From: Ensifer adhaerens | Lineage (GTDB): Bacteria; Pseudomonadota; Alphaproteobacteria; Rhizobiales; Rhizobiaceae | DNA length: 64,000 bases | Assembly (NCBI RefSeq): GCF_002007205.1 | Contig: NZ_LAZS01000006.1 | Location: 682,001 to 746,000 of the forward strand | Reading direction: 5' to 3' | Part shown: one piece after another, positions 8,833 to 17,802 of the stretch | Layout: each line of letters opens with the position of its first letter | How positions within the stretch are numbered: the first letter of the stretch is position 1 | Position numbers and translations under genes: made by a program | Notes under the pieces: generated by a model | Seen by the model: only the letters and a program-made list of their open reading frames with translations | What the model was told of the DNA's origin: nothing | Databases searched by the model: none

Positions 8833-9720
8833 ATGTCCGCCAATGAAAGTGAAATCCAGGCACGCCTGCTCACCCAGGCCCTGCCCTACATGCAGCGCTA
8901 CGAGAACAAGACGATCGTCGTCAAATATGGCGGCCACGCCATGGGCAACAGCGAGCTCGGCCGCGCCTTTGCCAGCGACATCGCGCTTCTGAAGCAATCG
9001 GGCGTCAACCCGATCGTCGTGCACGGCGGCGGCCCGCAGATCGGCGCGATGCTGACGAAGATGGGCATCGAATCGAAGTTCGAGGGCGGCCTGCGCGTCA
9101 CCGACGAAAAGACGGTCGAGATCGTCGAGATGGTGCTCGCCGGTTCGATCAACAAGGAGATCGTCGCGCTCATCAACCAGACCGGCGAATGGGCGATCGG
9201 CCTTTGCGGCAAGGACGGCAACATGGTCTTCGCCGAAAAGGCGCGCAAGACCGTCAAGGATCCGGACAGCAACATCGAGCGCGTGCTCGATCTCGGCTTC
9301 GTCGGCGAAGTGGTCGAAGTCGACCGCACGCTGATCGACCTGCTTGCCCGCTCGGAAATGATCCCGGTCATCGCACCGGTGGCACCGGGCCGCGACGGCC
9401 ACACCTACAACATCAACGCCGACACGTTTGCCGGCGCGATTGCAGGGGCGCTGAATGCGACGCGCCTGCTGTTCCTGACGGATGTTCCCGGCGTTCTCGA
9501 CAAGCAGGGCAACCTGATCAAGGAACTCTCGGTCTCCCAGGCCCGCGCGCTGATCGCCGACGGCACGATCTCCGGCGGCATGATCCCGAAGGTCGAAACC
9601 TGCATCGACGCCATCAAGGCGGGCGTTCAGGGCGTCGTCATCCTCAACGGCAAGACCGCCCATTCGGTGCTGCTCGAAATCTTCACCGAGCGCGGCGCCG
9701 GCACGCTGATCGTGCCCTGA
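8833..9720 (+). CDS. argB: Acetylglutamate kinase
   Basis: Phosphorylates N-acetyl-L-glutamate, the second step of arginine synthesis. The 295-residue protein has the N-terminal helix found in arginine-inhibited hexameric forms ([20 protein letters not shown]), the KYGGHAMG nucleotide loop, VHGGGPQIG substrate motif, and the C-terminal [20 protein letters not shown]. In Sinorhizobium argB normally follows yihA closely; here about 3.4 kb (5367-8832) carrying the DUF1269, msrB, fasciclin and sigma genes separates them. A terminator follows. Confidence 0.96.
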   Translation: MSANESEIQARLLTQALPYMQRYENKTIVVKYGGHAMGNSELGRAFASDIALLKQSGVNPIVVHGGGPQIGAMLTKMGIESKFEGGLRVTDEKTVEIVEMVLAGSINKEIVALINQTGEWAIGLCGKDGNMVFAEKARKTVKDPDSNIERVLDLGFVGEVVEVDRTLIDLLARSEMIPVIAPVAPGRDGHTYNINADTFAGAIAGALNATRLLFLTDVPGVLDKQGNLIKELSVSQARALIADGTISGGMIPKVETCIDAIKAGVQGVVILNGKTAHSVLLEIFTERGAGTLIVP

Positions 9721-9750
9721 CCGGACTGAACTCGTTCGCAACCAACAAGA

Positions 9751-9784
9751 AAGCGGGAGAAGGCCTCGGCCCACTCCCGCTTTT
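9751..9784 (+). terminator. Rho-independent terminator after argB
   Basis: AAGCGGGAG (9751-9759) pairs with CTCCCGCTT (9774-9782), followed by TTTTCGTTTT. It lies 30 bp beyond the argB stop and between convergent genes; the A-rich left flank suggests that it may also stop transcription from the opposite strand. Confidence 0.85.
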
Positions 9785-9806
9785 CGTTTTAACGGGCGAA
9801 ATCCGA

Positions 9807-10574
9807 TCAGCCGTTGTAAACCTCCATCGCTGCCGCCTTCAGCTTCTCCATCATCACGCGGTAGGGCCCCGGGCCATAGCTGACGCGCGAGACGCCGGCG
9901 CGGGCAAGCGTCTTCAGGTCGGGTGCGGCCGGGCGCATCATGATGTTGACGGGCAGGGTCGAGGCGGCGCAGACCTTGGCGATCAGCGCCTCGTCCACCA
10001 GCCACGGCACGAAGAAGCCGCTTGCGCCCGCTTCGGCATAGGCCTTGCCGCGGGCGATCGCCTCGTCGACGAGGCCAGCATGGCGCGTTTCGTCACCCTC
10101 CTGCAGGAAGAGATCGGTGCGGGCGTTGATGAACAGAGGGATGCCGCGGCGGTCGGCCATCTCGCGGATGGCGCGGATGCGGGCGGCCTGCTTGTCGACC
10201 GGATGCACGCCGCCCTTGCCGACCACCTGGTCCTCGAAATTGATGCCGATGGCGCCGACATCGAGGATGCGCGAGACATTGGCGGCACCGGTCGCCGGAT
10301 CGTCGGAATAGGCGCCCTCGAAATCGATGCTGACGGGCAGATCCGTGCTCGCCACGATCAGCCGGGCGATATCCGCGAGCCAGGCAAGCGGCACCTTCTC
10401 GCCGTCGCCGAAGCCGTGAGCGGCGGCGACCGACCAGCTTCCGGTCGCAAGCGCCTTGGCGCCGGCCTCGGCCACCGCCTTGGCGCTGCCGGCATCCCAG
10501 ATGTTGTAGAGCACCACCGGGTCACCCTTCTTATGCAGGGCGGCGAAGGCGAGCGCCTTTTCCTTCTGGTTCAT
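9807..10574 (-). CDS. Isocitrate lyase/PEP mutase family protein
   Basis: A 255-residue TIM-barrel protein of the phosphoenolpyruvate mutase/isocitrate lyase superfamily. It shows VVLYNIWDAGSAKAVAEAG, SIDFEGAYSDDP (metal-binding acidic cluster), GINFEDQV, and INARTDLF. It lacks the KKCGH-type catalytic loop of true isocitrate lyases, so a C-C or P-C lyase of unknown substrate (oxaloacetate hydrolase or methylisocitrate-lyase-like) is most likely. Its ATG overlaps the ada stop (ATGA), so it is translated together with the alkylation repair gene. Confidence 0.82.
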   Translation of the reverse strand: MNQKEKALAFAALHKKGDPVVLYNIWDAGSAKAVAEAGAKALATGSWSVAAAHGFGDGEKVPLAWLADIARLIVASTDLPVSIDFEGAYSDDPATGAANVSRILDVGAIGINFEDQVVGKGGVHPVDKQAARIRAIREMADRRGIPLFINARTDLFLQEGDETRHAGLVDEAIARGKAYAEAGASGFFVPWLVDEALIAKVCAASTLPVNIMMRPAAPDLKTLARAGVSRVSYGPGPYRVMMEKLKAAAMEVYNG

Positions 10575-11650
10575 TGCGTTTCCTCCACGAACAGGCTGAC
10601 TGGTTTCATCTTCGCCTCGTGCCGGAGCAGCCATTGTTTCCGCCAGAGCCCTCCACCGTAACCCGTCAGTGAACCATCGGCACCGATGCAACGATGGCAC
10701 GGAATGACGATGGCAATCCGGTTGGACCCATTGGCCTTGGCCACGGCACGCGCGGACTGGATCGTAGCGACCTCGCGGGCAATGTCACCATAGGAACGCG
10801 TCCCGCCGGCGGGAATTTTCACGAGCTTCGCCCAGACGTTGCGCTCGAACGGCGTTCCGCCTGATGCGAGCGGCGTTTGGAACCCGCCCGCCTCGCCTGC
10901 GAAATAGGCCTTCAGCTCGCCTTCGATCTGGTCGATCGGCGCCGTCCTGCCCGGAACGATGGCCGAGCGCGTCGCGCGCTTCAGCGCCTCCAGCTCCGCC
11001 GGCAACGCCTTGCGTTCATGGAATTCCAGCAGATAGAGATGCGTCGCATCGGCAACCGCGACCATCGGCCCGATCGGGGTTTCGATCCAGTCGGAGAAAA
11101 GCAGCGCCCGCCCCTGGGCTGCCGCCGGTGCATCACCGAGCAACCGCTGGAAGGCCGCGCGAAAACCGCTCGGCGATTCGTAGCCGGCCTCGAGCTGGGC
11201 GTCGATCACCCGGCCGCCGTCAGCGAGCTGGCGGGCGGCAAGCCCCAGGCGGCGGTGGCGCGCGAGATCGAGGAAGGTGATGCCGAGCGCGCGCTTGAAG
11301 GCGCGACGGACGGTCGAAGGATCAAGCCCCCGGCGCACGAGGTCGTCCTCGCTCCAGCGACGTTCCGGGGCCGCCTCCAGCGTCTGCAGCAGTTCCTGGA
11401 CGAGCGGATCCTTGGCGCCGAACGTGGCGAGCGGCCGGCAGCGCTGGCAGGGGCGGAACCCCGTCTCCAGGCAGGTGCCGATCGAGCCGACGAAGATCGT
11501 GTTTTCCCGCTTCGGCTTGCGGGCCGGGCACGACAGGCGACAGAAGACGCCTGTTGTCTTGACACAGACGAAGGCAGAACCTTCGTATTCGCTGCTGCGC
11601 GCCATCAAGGCGTCGTAGAGCGTTTCATCGGAGGGAAGATCGAACAACAT
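10571..11650 (-). CDS. ada: Bifunctional alkylation-repair protein Ada (methyltransferase and activator)
   Basis: A 359-residue protein with three parts. The N-terminal Ada zinc domain has Cys37, Cys41, Cys68 and Cys71, Cys37 being the methylphosphotriester acceptor. An AraC-type helix-turn-helix region covers about 85-180. The C-terminal O6-methylguanine methyltransferase has the PCHR active site (Cys318) and YGGGLWRKQWLL. It repairs methylated DNA and, once methylated at the N-terminal cysteine, activates alkylation-response genes. It is followed with ATGA overlap by the PEP-mutase-like gene, an unusual partner. Confidence 0.93.
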   Translation of the reverse strand: MLFDLPSDETLYDALMARSSEYEGSAFVCVKTTGVFCRLSCPARKPKRENTIFVGSIGTCLETGFRPCQRCRPLATFGAKDPLVQELLQTLEAAPERRWSEDDLVRRGLDPSTVRRAFKRALGITFLDLARHRRLGLAARQLADGGRVIDAQLEAGYESPSGFRAAFQRLLGDAPAAAQGRALLFSDWIETPIGPMVAVADATHLYLLEFHERKALPAELEALKRATRSAIVPGRTAPIDQIEGELKAYFAGEAGGFQTPLASGGTPFERNVWAKLVKIPAGGTRSYGDIAREVATIQSARAVAKANGSNRIAIVIPCHRCIGADGSLTGYGGGLWRKQWLLRHEAKMKPVSLFVEETQ

Positions 11651-11725
11651 GCCGTGGTTCTAGCATGGCCACGGCTCGGAAGACGCCGGTTTTCGGGCGT
11701 CTATTTTTCAGGGCAGCGTGGCTTT

Positions 11726-12640
11726 TCAGATCAGCACGAGCATCACGACGCCGAGCACGATCAGCAGGCAGCCCAGAAGCTCCAGCCGGTTGATCCATTC
11801 GCGGAAGATGAAGAAGGACGAGGCGAAGGTGAAGAGCATTTCCACCTGGGCGACGACCTTGACGACGGCCGCCTGCTGCAGGGTCATCGCCATGAACCAG
11901 CCGAAGGAGGCAGACGCGCCGACGAAGCCGACGACAAAAGCCGGTTTCCAGGCAGCAGCGATGCGCGGCAGCTCGTCGCGCTCGCGAAGCACGATCCAGA
12001 TCAGCATGACCACGGTCTGCAGCAGGATGACGAAGCCGAGGGTATAGCTCGCCTGCATCATATAATCGGGTGCGGGCAGGCTCGGCGCCAGCGCCAGCGA
12101 GGCCGAACGATAGGCGACGGCCGACAGGCCGAAGAAGGTGCCGGACAGCAGGCCGATGCCGGCGGTGCGTGAGAACACCGAGGTCACCAGCGTGCGCGCG
12201 CTCAAGGTCGTGCGCGCCACCGAGATCAGCATGACACCGACGACCGAGATGGCGATTGCCACCAGCGTGCCCTGGCTCGCCTTTTCGCCGAGAAAGATCA
12301 GACCGCAGAGGGCTGCCTGCGCCGGCTCGGTGCGCGAATAGGCGGTACCGACGGCGAAATTGCGGAAGGAAAAGAGGTGGACGAGCAGGAAGGTCGCGGC
12401 GATCTGCGCCACGCCGCCGACCACCGCCCAGAGGAAGAAGGTGCCGTTCGGCACCGGAAGCGGGCGGCCCGCCACCTGCCAGAGCAGAAACAGATAGAGG
12501 AAGGCGAACGGCAGGCCGAAGCCGAAGCGCACGAAGGTCGCACCCGTCGTGCCCATGACGCCTTTCAAGTGTTTCTGCATTGCGGAGCGGACGTTCTGAA
12601 GGAAGGCCGCGGCGATGGTGATGAGAACCCAGGTTTCCAT
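11726..12640 (-). CDS. DMT-superfamily (EamA) membrane transporter
   Basis: A 304-residue hydrophobic protein with about ten membrane helices in two EamA repeats, starting METWVLITIAAAFLQNVRSA. A loop with LRERDELPRIAAAWKP separates the halves. The substrate is not evident. It stands alone on the minus strand between ada and the fatty-acid-hydroxylase/sterol-desaturase-family gene, with 75-bp and 58-bp gaps. Confidence 0.82.
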   Translation of the reverse strand: METWVLITIAAAFLQNVRSAMQKHLKGVMGTTGATFVRFGFGLPFAFLYLFLLWQVAGRPLPVPNGTFFLWAVVGGVAQIAATFLLVHLFSFRNFAVGTAYSRTEPAQAALCGLIFLGEKASQGTLVAIAISVVGVMLISVARTTLSARTLVTSVFSRTAGIGLLSGTFFGLSAVAYRSASLALAPSLPAPDYMMQASYTLGFVILLQTVVMLIWIVLRERDELPRIAAAWKPAFVVGFVGASASFGWFMAMTLQQAAVVKVVAQVEMLFTFASSFFIFREWINRLELLGCLLIVLGVVMLVLI

Positions 12641-12698
12641 CGTTGCGAGCTAGCACGCGGGCCGGTTGATTGCCAAGAACCAGCGGCAGATCCGGCGC

Positions 12699-13496
12699 CT
12701 ATTCCGCTTTTTCCTGCGCCTCTGCGAGTTCCCGGCTCTCGCTGATCGTAATGCGCGGCGCTTCGTCCTCGAACGTCTTTACCCGCTGATCGTAGTTCGG
12801 GGCGAGCGTTCCGAGCACACGATCCCAGAACGAGAAATAGTTGGCGTAGTTGTACCGGAAACTCTGATGATGCTGGTCGTGGAATGTCGTGCACAAGAGC
12901 GGAGACGGGGAACGCGCCGTGGAGGTGGCGAAATACTCGAAGCCGCAATGCCCGATCATGCCGTTGAAATGTTCGAACAGCCGATGGGCGATAAGGACCA
13001 ACGGCGGAAACGGCACGACGAATACGACGACGGCCGAAAAGCTCTGAAGCAGGAAGTTGTCGAACACGTCCTCGGAATAGGTGCTCCAGATCGTCGGCGC
13101 GACGCTTTTATGGTGCAGGCTATGCAGCGGATAGAGCCACTTGGTGTGCAGCAGCCGGTGCATGAAGTAGAACCAGGCATCGTAGAGGATCATGCTGAGC
13201 ACGAAGAGCGGCAGGGCGTTCCACCAGTTGAGCGTCCAGGGTGCCGGCGCCCAGCCCTTCTGCTGGGCGTAAAGACCGATAGTCAGCGGCAGGCAGGCGC
13301 TGAACATCGATTTGAGGCTCTGGCGGATCTCGGCGTTGCGACGCTTGTCGGTACCGCGTCCCTTCTGGATCTTTCGCTCGGGATTGCGCTCGTTGAGCCA
13401 TGTGATGCCGTAGCCGAGCACGAAATAGGTAACGACGGTGAACGCGTAGAATCCGAACAGAAACAGCAGATAGAACACTTCGTCAGACATTGGCAT
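12699..13496 (-). CDS. Sterol desaturase / fatty acid hydroxylase family membrane protein
   Basis: A 265-residue di-iron membrane enzyme candidate. The histidine boxes are FMHRLLH (HxxxH), LHSLHHKS (HxxHH), a His in IGHCGFEYF and TFHDQHHQSF, as required for the di-iron centre, with several membrane helices in between. It could hydroxylate or desaturate a lipid; the substrate is unknown. Three ATGs cluster at the start (13502, 13496, 13490); I chose 13496 because a GGGG motif sits 6 bp upstream. It is divergent from the HAD nucleotidase gene. Confidence 0.82.
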   Translation of the reverse strand: MPMSDEVFYLLFLFGFYAFTVVTYFVLGYGITWLNERNPERKIQKGRGTDKRRNAEIRQSLKSMFSACLPLTIGLYAQQKGWAPAPWTLNWWNALPLFVLSMILYDAWFYFMHRLLHTKWLYPLHSLHHKSVAPTIWSTYSEDVFDNFLLQSFSAVVVFVVPFPPLVLIAHRLFEHFNGMIGHCGFEYFATSTARSPSPLLCTTFHDQHHQSFRYNYANYFSFWDRVLGTLAPNYDQRVKTFEDEAPRITISESRELAEAQEKAE

Positions 13497-13646
13497 CCGC
13501 ATCCCCGAGCCAAAAACCGCGCGAGCGGAAGATGCCACGCACTACCGATAACTCAAAGCGCTAATCTATGCGTCAGCATTGCGCGGAGCGCCGCTCGTCT
13601 TTATTTTGTCGTTTGCTGCCACGATCCGTCATGTCATAAGGCGGTC

Positions 13647-14360
13647 ATGAAAAAGCTCGACCGCCTGCCGACCCGCTCCGAATTCGCCCATGTCACCGAC
13701 TGGGTCTTCGACCTCGACAACACGCTCTACCCACACCACGTCAACCTGTTTGCGCAGATCGATCGCAACATGACGGCCTATGTGGCGAAGCTTTTGTCGC
13801 TGGATCCGGCCGACGCCAAGAAGCTGCAGAAGGACTATTACCGCGATCACGGCACGACGCTCAAAGGCCTGATGATCCATCACGGTATCGATCCGAACGA
13901 TTTTCTCGAGCAGGCGCATGCGATCGATTATTCGATCGTTCCTGCCGACCCGGCGCTCGGCGAGGCCATCAAGTCGCTGCCCGGCCGCAAGTTCATCTTC
14001 ACCAATGGCAGTGTCGCCCATGCGGAGATGACGGCCCGGGCGCTCGGCATCCTCGATCACTTCGACGACATCTTCGACATCGTCGCGGCCGACTTCGTGC
14101 CGAAGCCGGCGGGCGAGACCTATGACAAGTTCATGAGCCTGCACCGGGTGGATACCCGCAATGCCGTGATGTTCGAGGACCTGCCGCGCAATCTGCTGGT
14201 GCCGAAGGCGCTGGGCATGAAGACGGTGCTCCTGGTACCGCAGAACCTCGAATACACCTTTGCGGAATCGTGGGAAAAGTCGAACGACACCGACGAGCAG
14301 ATCGACTACGTGACGGAAGACCTCACCGGCTTCCTGCGGAGCCTCCTCACGGATCTCTAG
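13647..14360 (+). CDS. HAD-family pyrimidine 5'-nucleotidase
   Basis: A 237-residue HAD hydrolase of the SDT1-like subfamily. It has motif I DWVFDLDNTLYP (nucleophile Asp and acid Asp), motif II FTNGS, the lysine in VAADFVPKPAG and motif IV VMFEDLPRNL. Relatives dephosphorylate UMP and CMP. The ATG at 13647 has AAGG upstream and starts the conserved domain immediately; longer in-frame extensions to the left run through the divergent desaturase-family gene and are not credible. Confidence 0.88.
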   Translation: MKKLDRLPTRSEFAHVTDWVFDLDNTLYPHHVNLFAQIDRNMTAYVAKLLSLDPADAKKLQKDYYRDHGTTLKGLMIHHGIDPNDFLEQAHAIDYSIVPADPALGEAIKSLPGRKFIFTNGSVAHAEMTARALGILDHFDDIFDIVAADFVPKPAGETYDKFMSLHRVDTRNAVMFEDLPRNLLVPKALGMKTVLLVPQNLEYTFAESWEKSNDTDEQIDYVTEDLTGFLRSLLTDL

Positions 14361-14526
14361 AGTGGGCGCGGGCGGACACCGCGAACACCGCTTCCCACCC
14401 GCTCCGACACAATTTGGCCGCCGAAAAACCCCTTTTCGGCCAATGACTTAAATTACGAAAGTTTAACTGGCGTCGGCCGCACCTCCGTCTATCCTTGCGA
14501 TCGGAAACAACCGATCGAAAGGACGC

Positions 14527-15051
14527 ATGATGCCGAACAAGACCCTGATCCTCGGCGTGGCCGCACTCTCAGTCGCCGTCACCGGAATGACCTCCCCCTC
14601 GTTCGCCGCACGCGAAAAGATGACGCCGGAGCAGCGCGGCGAGCGCATGATTGAGCGCCTCGACACCCACAAGGACCAGAAGGTTTCGCTCACAGAGTTC
14701 CAGGCGCGGATCTCGGACAATTTCAAGACCTTCGATACCAATGGCGACGGGCAGATCAGCACCGAAGAGATGAAGGTGAAGCGCGAAGCCTTCCGCGAGG
14801 CGCGCAAGGCCTGGAAGGACGCCAAGGCAAAGACCGGCACGGAGCGTGAGACCGCCCTTGCCAAGCTGAAGGAAGCCCGCCCGGCGATGCTGCCGGGCCT
14901 GAGGCCCAAGGCCTTCAAGCGCGTCGATACCGACGGCAACGGCTCCTTGAGCGCCAGCGAGGTCTCAAGCGCCGCCGAAGCCATGTTCAAGCGGCGTGAC
15001 AAGAATGGCGACGGCGTCATCGACGCGGCCGACTTTACCAAGAAGATCTGA
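14527..15051 (+). CDS. Exported EF-hand calcium-binding protein
   Basis: A 174-residue protein with a signal peptide (residues 1-28, ending SFAA) and four EF-hand loops: DTHKDQKVSLTE (weaker), DTNGDGQISTEE, DTDGNGSLSASE and DKNGDGVIDAAD, arranged as two pairs around a charged helical linker. This is a periplasmic calmodulin-like protein; related calsymin-type proteins occur in rhizobia. The partner and role are unknown. Two ATGs (14527, 14530) adjoin, with AAAGGA upstream. Confidence 0.87.
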   Translation: MMPNKTLILGVAALSVAVTGMTSPSFAAREKMTPEQRGERMIERLDTHKDQKVSLTEFQARISDNFKTFDTNGDGQISTEEMKVKREAFREARKAWKDAKAKTGTERETALAKLKEARPAMLPGLRPKAFKRVDTDGNGSLSASEVSSAAEAMFKRRDKNGDGVIDAADFTKKI

Positions 15052-15152
15052 CGGGAGCTCTTCTCTCTCCCCACCGCCCGGTGGAGAGGCTCCTCTCTGG
15101 CCCATAGCCCCTTGCTCCCCCGGCGAGGGGCTATGCGCATTGTCGGAGGCGT

Positions 15153-16052
15153 TCAGCGACGGCCGTTCGCCATCGGCACCGACTTAGGATCGACCGTTTC
15201 GTAGAAGCGGGAAATGATCTCCCAGGCTTCCTCGGCCGTTTCGACGAAGTGGACCAGATCGACATCGTTGGGCGCGATCGTGCCGAATTCGGCAAGCGCC
15301 TCGAAGTTGACGATCGAGCGCCAGAATTTTTCGCCGAAGAGAATGAGCGGAACCAGCGCCAGACGCCCGGTCTGCATCAGCGTCATCGTCTCGAACAATT
15401 CGTCCAGCGTGCCGAAGCCGCCCGGGAACACGGTGACGGCCTTGGCGCGCAGGAGGAAATGCATCTTGCGGATGGCGAAGTAGTGGAAGTTGAACGACAG
15501 TTCGGGCGTCACGTAGCGATTGGGCGCCTGCTCGTGCGGCAGCACGATGTTGAGACCGATCGACGGCGCGCCGACATCGTCGGCACCGCGATTGCCCGCT
15601 TCCATCACGCCCGGGCCGCCGCCGGTGACGACGACATATTCCTTGTAGTGCAGCTTGGCCGAATGCTCGGAGCAGAGCCGGGCAAACTTGCGCGCCTCCT
15701 CGTAATAGACCGAAGCCGCTTCGAGGTTCTTGCGCTGCGTCTCGTTCTTCGCCGCCCAGGCGTCGCCGCCGGGCTCGGGAATGCGGGCGCCACCGAACAT
15801 AACGACGGTGGAATTGATGCCGCGCTCCTCCAGCATCATTTCGGTTTTCAAGAGTTCGAGCTGCAGCCGGATCGGGCGCAGCTCCTCGCGGCAGAGAAAA
15901 TCGTCGTCGATATAGGCGAGGCGATAGGACGGCGAAGCCGATTGCGGCGTGACCGGTACGGTCTGTGCGCGTTGCCGGCTCTGCGAGCTGTCGGCCAGCG
16001 GATCCCAGACCCCATCTTTGCGGCGCAGCGCGCGTTTCTTCATACGTGCCAT
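15153..16052 (-). CDS. LOG-family (TIGR00730) Rossmann-fold protein
   Basis: A 299-residue protein of the lysine-decarboxylase-like LOG family. The motifs GGGPGVMEAGNRGA and PGGFGTLDELFE are the nucleotide-binding and catalytic signatures of cytokinin riboside 5'-monophosphate phosphoribohydrolases, so AMP or nucleotide phosphoribohydrolase activity is likely. It has an extra basic N-terminal extension (MARMKKRALRRKDG) compared with the minimal family, as in the longer group II forms. An alternative start is ATG 16043. Confidence 0.82.
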   Translation of the reverse strand: MARMKKRALRRKDGVWDPLADSSQSRQRAQTVPVTPQSASPSYRLAYIDDDFLCREELRPIRLQLELLKTEMMLEERGINSTVVMFGGARIPEPGGDAWAAKNETQRKNLEAASVYYEEARKFARLCSEHSAKLHYKEYVVVTGGGPGVMEAGNRGADDVGAPSIGLNIVLPHEQAPNRYVTPELSFNFHYFAIRKMHFLLRAKAVTVFPGGFGTLDELFETMTLMQTGRLALVPLILFGEKFWRSIVNFEALAEFGTIAPNDVDLVHFVETAEEAWEIISRFYETVDPKSVPMANGRR

Positions 16053-16276
16053 CGTGTCGTCTTTCCCGTCGCGTTCCGGACAATCGGCATCTCGTCCAGA
16101 CGCGTCCTATCCTCAATCCTCGGTCATGAAGGTCGCAAGCGCACCAACGCGCCGCGGCGGCCTTTGCGCATCCCGAACGGGTACGCGGCGCTGTAGTGCC
16201 GCAGTCGCCTCAGTTTGCCAAGCCCCGGCCACTCACGGGACCTGAAAAGCCCTTCAACTTTTCAGGATCATATCTG
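16053..16276. other. Gene-free start of the LOG-dapD intergenic region
   Basis: First part of the 365-bp divergent gap. No gene is apparent. Around 16185-16200 it contains GGCGCTGTAGTGCCGC, which matches in inverted form the left flank of the palindromic element at 39531 and so looks like a partial copy of that repeat family. The promoters for both flanking genes must lie in this gap but I could not assign boxes confidently. Confidence 0.45.
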
Positions 16277-16378
16277 CAGCGCCGCGCCCTGAGGGACATG
16301 TCAAGATCGCTGCAGCAGCTAGATCTGCTGCATAATTTTGTCCTTAAATCGATTCCGATTTTCGGATTTATGCAGTAG
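16277..16378. repeat. Rhizobial palindromic intergenic element, copy A (RIME-like)
   Basis: A 102-bp element starting CAGCGCCGCGCC and ending ATGCAGTAG. It aligns along its length with the element at 39531-39634: both have CAGCGCCGCGC, a central CGCTG and GCA, then CTGCAT, TTTTGTCCTT and a TGCAGTA end. Internal palindromes include GCAG-CTAGAT-CTGC. It closely resembles the abundant mosaic palindromic repeats of Rhizobiaceae. It ends 39 bp before dapD, so it lies in the dapD leader or promoter. Confidence 0.72.
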
Positions 16379-16417
16379 AGCTTTCGCAGGATAACCGCCG
16401 AACTTTAAGGAATTCCG

Positions 16418-17275
16418 ATGACGAACCACGACCTCGCCTCCCTGTCGCAGACGATCGAAGCCGCCTTTGAAGACCGCGATTCCGTCAACACCGGAACGCG
16501 CGGCGCGGTGCGCGATGCCGTCGAGACGGCGCTGAACCTGCTCGACAGCGGCAAGGTCCGCGTTGCCCAGCGCGGCGAAGATGGGGTGTGGACTGTCAAT
16601 CAGTGGCTGAAGAAGGCCGTGCTGCTCTCCTTCCGCCTCAACCCGATGGAAATCGTCAAGGGCGGCCCCGGCCAGTCGGTCTGGTGGGACAAGGTGCCGT
16701 CGAAGTTCGACGGCTGGAGCGTCAACGAGTTCGAGAAGGCCGGCTTCCGCGCCGTTCCGAACTGCGTCGTGCGCCGCTCGGCCTATATCGCCCCCAACGC
16801 CATCCTGATGCCCTCCTTCGTCAACCTCGGCGCCTATGTCGGCGAAGGCACGATGGTCGACACCTGGGCAACGGTCGGCTCCTGCGCCCAGATCGGCAAG
16901 CACGTGCACCTTTCGGGCGGCGTCGGCATCGGCGGCGTGCTGGAGCCGATGCAGGCCGGCCCGACGATCATCGAGGACAACTGCTTCATCGGCGCCCGCT
17001 CGGAAGTCGTCGAAGGCTGCATCGTGCGCGAAGGCTCGGTGCTCGGCATGGGCGTCTTCATCGGCAAGTCGACCAAGATCGTCGACCGCGCCACCGGCGA
17101 AGTGACCTACGGCGAAGTTCCGCCCTACTCCGTGGTCGTCGCCGGCTCGATGCCGTCGGGCTCGACCATGGGCAACGGCCAGCCGGCGCCGAACCTTTAT
17201 TGCGCCGTCATCGTCAAGCGCGTCGACGAGAAGACCCGCTCGAAGACCGGCATCAACGAACTGCTTCGGGACTGA
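16418..17275 (+). CDS. dapD: 2,3,4,5-tetrahydropyridine-2,6-dicarboxylate N-succinyltransferase
   Basis: Transfers succinyl from succinyl-CoA to tetrahydrodipicolinate in lysine and meso-diaminopimelate synthesis. The 285-residue protein has the helical N-terminal domain, a left-handed beta-helix of hexapeptide repeats (about 105-240; [37 protein letters not shown]) and the C-terminal [23 protein letters not shown] precedes the ATG. Together with dapE at 26555 it marks the succinylase branch. The next gene begins 5 bp after the stop. Confidence 0.97.
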   Translation: MTNHDLASLSQTIEAAFEDRDSVNTGTRGAVRDAVETALNLLDSGKVRVAQRGEDGVWTVNQWLKKAVLLSFRLNPMEIVKGGPGQSVWWDKVPSKFDGWSVNEFEKAGFRAVPNCVVRRSAYIAPNAILMPSFVNLGAYVGEGTMVDTWATVGSCAQIGKHVHLSGGVGIGGVLEPMQAGPTIIEDNCFIGARSEVVEGCIVREGSVLGMGVFIGKSTKIVDRATGEVTYGEVPPYSVVVAGSMPSGSTMGNGQPAPNLYCAVIVKRVDEKTRSKTGINELLRD

Positions 17276-17280
17276 TCCCG

Positions 17281-17664
17281 ATGACACCGGAGGGGCCGCA
17301 GCCGAGCATGACCTGGCTGTTCTTCAGCCCCTCCGGTCGCATCGGTCGCCTGCCCTTCTTTCTCTCCTGGCTGTTCTGGTTCCTGATCGGCGGCTTCATG
17401 GTTGCCCGGATGGTCGCCAACGAGGGCAACGATACGGCGCTCGCGATCTGGACGCTGGCGTTCGTCGTCTCGAGCCTCGTCTCGCTGCCTTCCATCGCCA
17501 TGCTGGCGATCAAGCGCCTGCACGATATCGGCTATCCCGGCCCACTTTCCCTCACCCTGTTTATCCCGGTCTTGAGCCCGGTCGTCTTCATCGCCCTTTG
17601 CCTCTGGCCGGGTGAGCCGGGGCCCAATGAATTCGGCGCGCACAGCGACGAACCCGGCCCCTGA
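17281..17664 (+). CDS. DUF805 small membrane protein
   Basis: A 127-residue membrane protein with the DUF805 pattern: FFSPSGRIGRLPFF at the start, three or four membrane helices, IKRLHDIGYPG in the middle and a C-terminal WPGEPGPNEFG. Relatives (E. coli YhaH/YhaI) are uncharacterised inner-membrane proteins. It begins 5 bp after the dapD stop, so it is almost surely co-transcribed with dapD. Confidence 0.85.
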   Translation: MTPEGPQPSMTWLFFSPSGRIGRLPFFLSWLFWFLIGGFMVARMVANEGNDTALAIWTLAFVVSSLVSLPSIAMLAIKRLHDIGYPGPLSLTLFIPVLSPVVFIALCLWPGEPGPNEFGAHSDEPGP

Positions 17665-17802
17665 CCCTTCGCCCCTGTACAAGAACGGCGCGAGCGCGTA
17701 TGAAGCGCGCCATGACAGGCCCGCGACGTGTTGGCCGCGGCAATTGGCGCCGAGACGATCCGATCGTCCCGGGCACGACGACCGAAATCCGAAAGACAAG
17801 AT

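Noticed and set aside
12666-13646. N-terminal extension of the HAD nucleotidase frame
   Set aside because: The frame stays open upstream, but this part lies antisense to the fatty-acid-hydroxylase/sterol-desaturase-family gene and has no domain; the ATG at 13647 has a ribosome site and starts the HAD fold.
15061-15100. Terminator after the EF-hand gene
   Set aside because: A CTCTCC...GGAGAG hairpin with unpaired bases exists, but there is no T run and the stem is imperfect.
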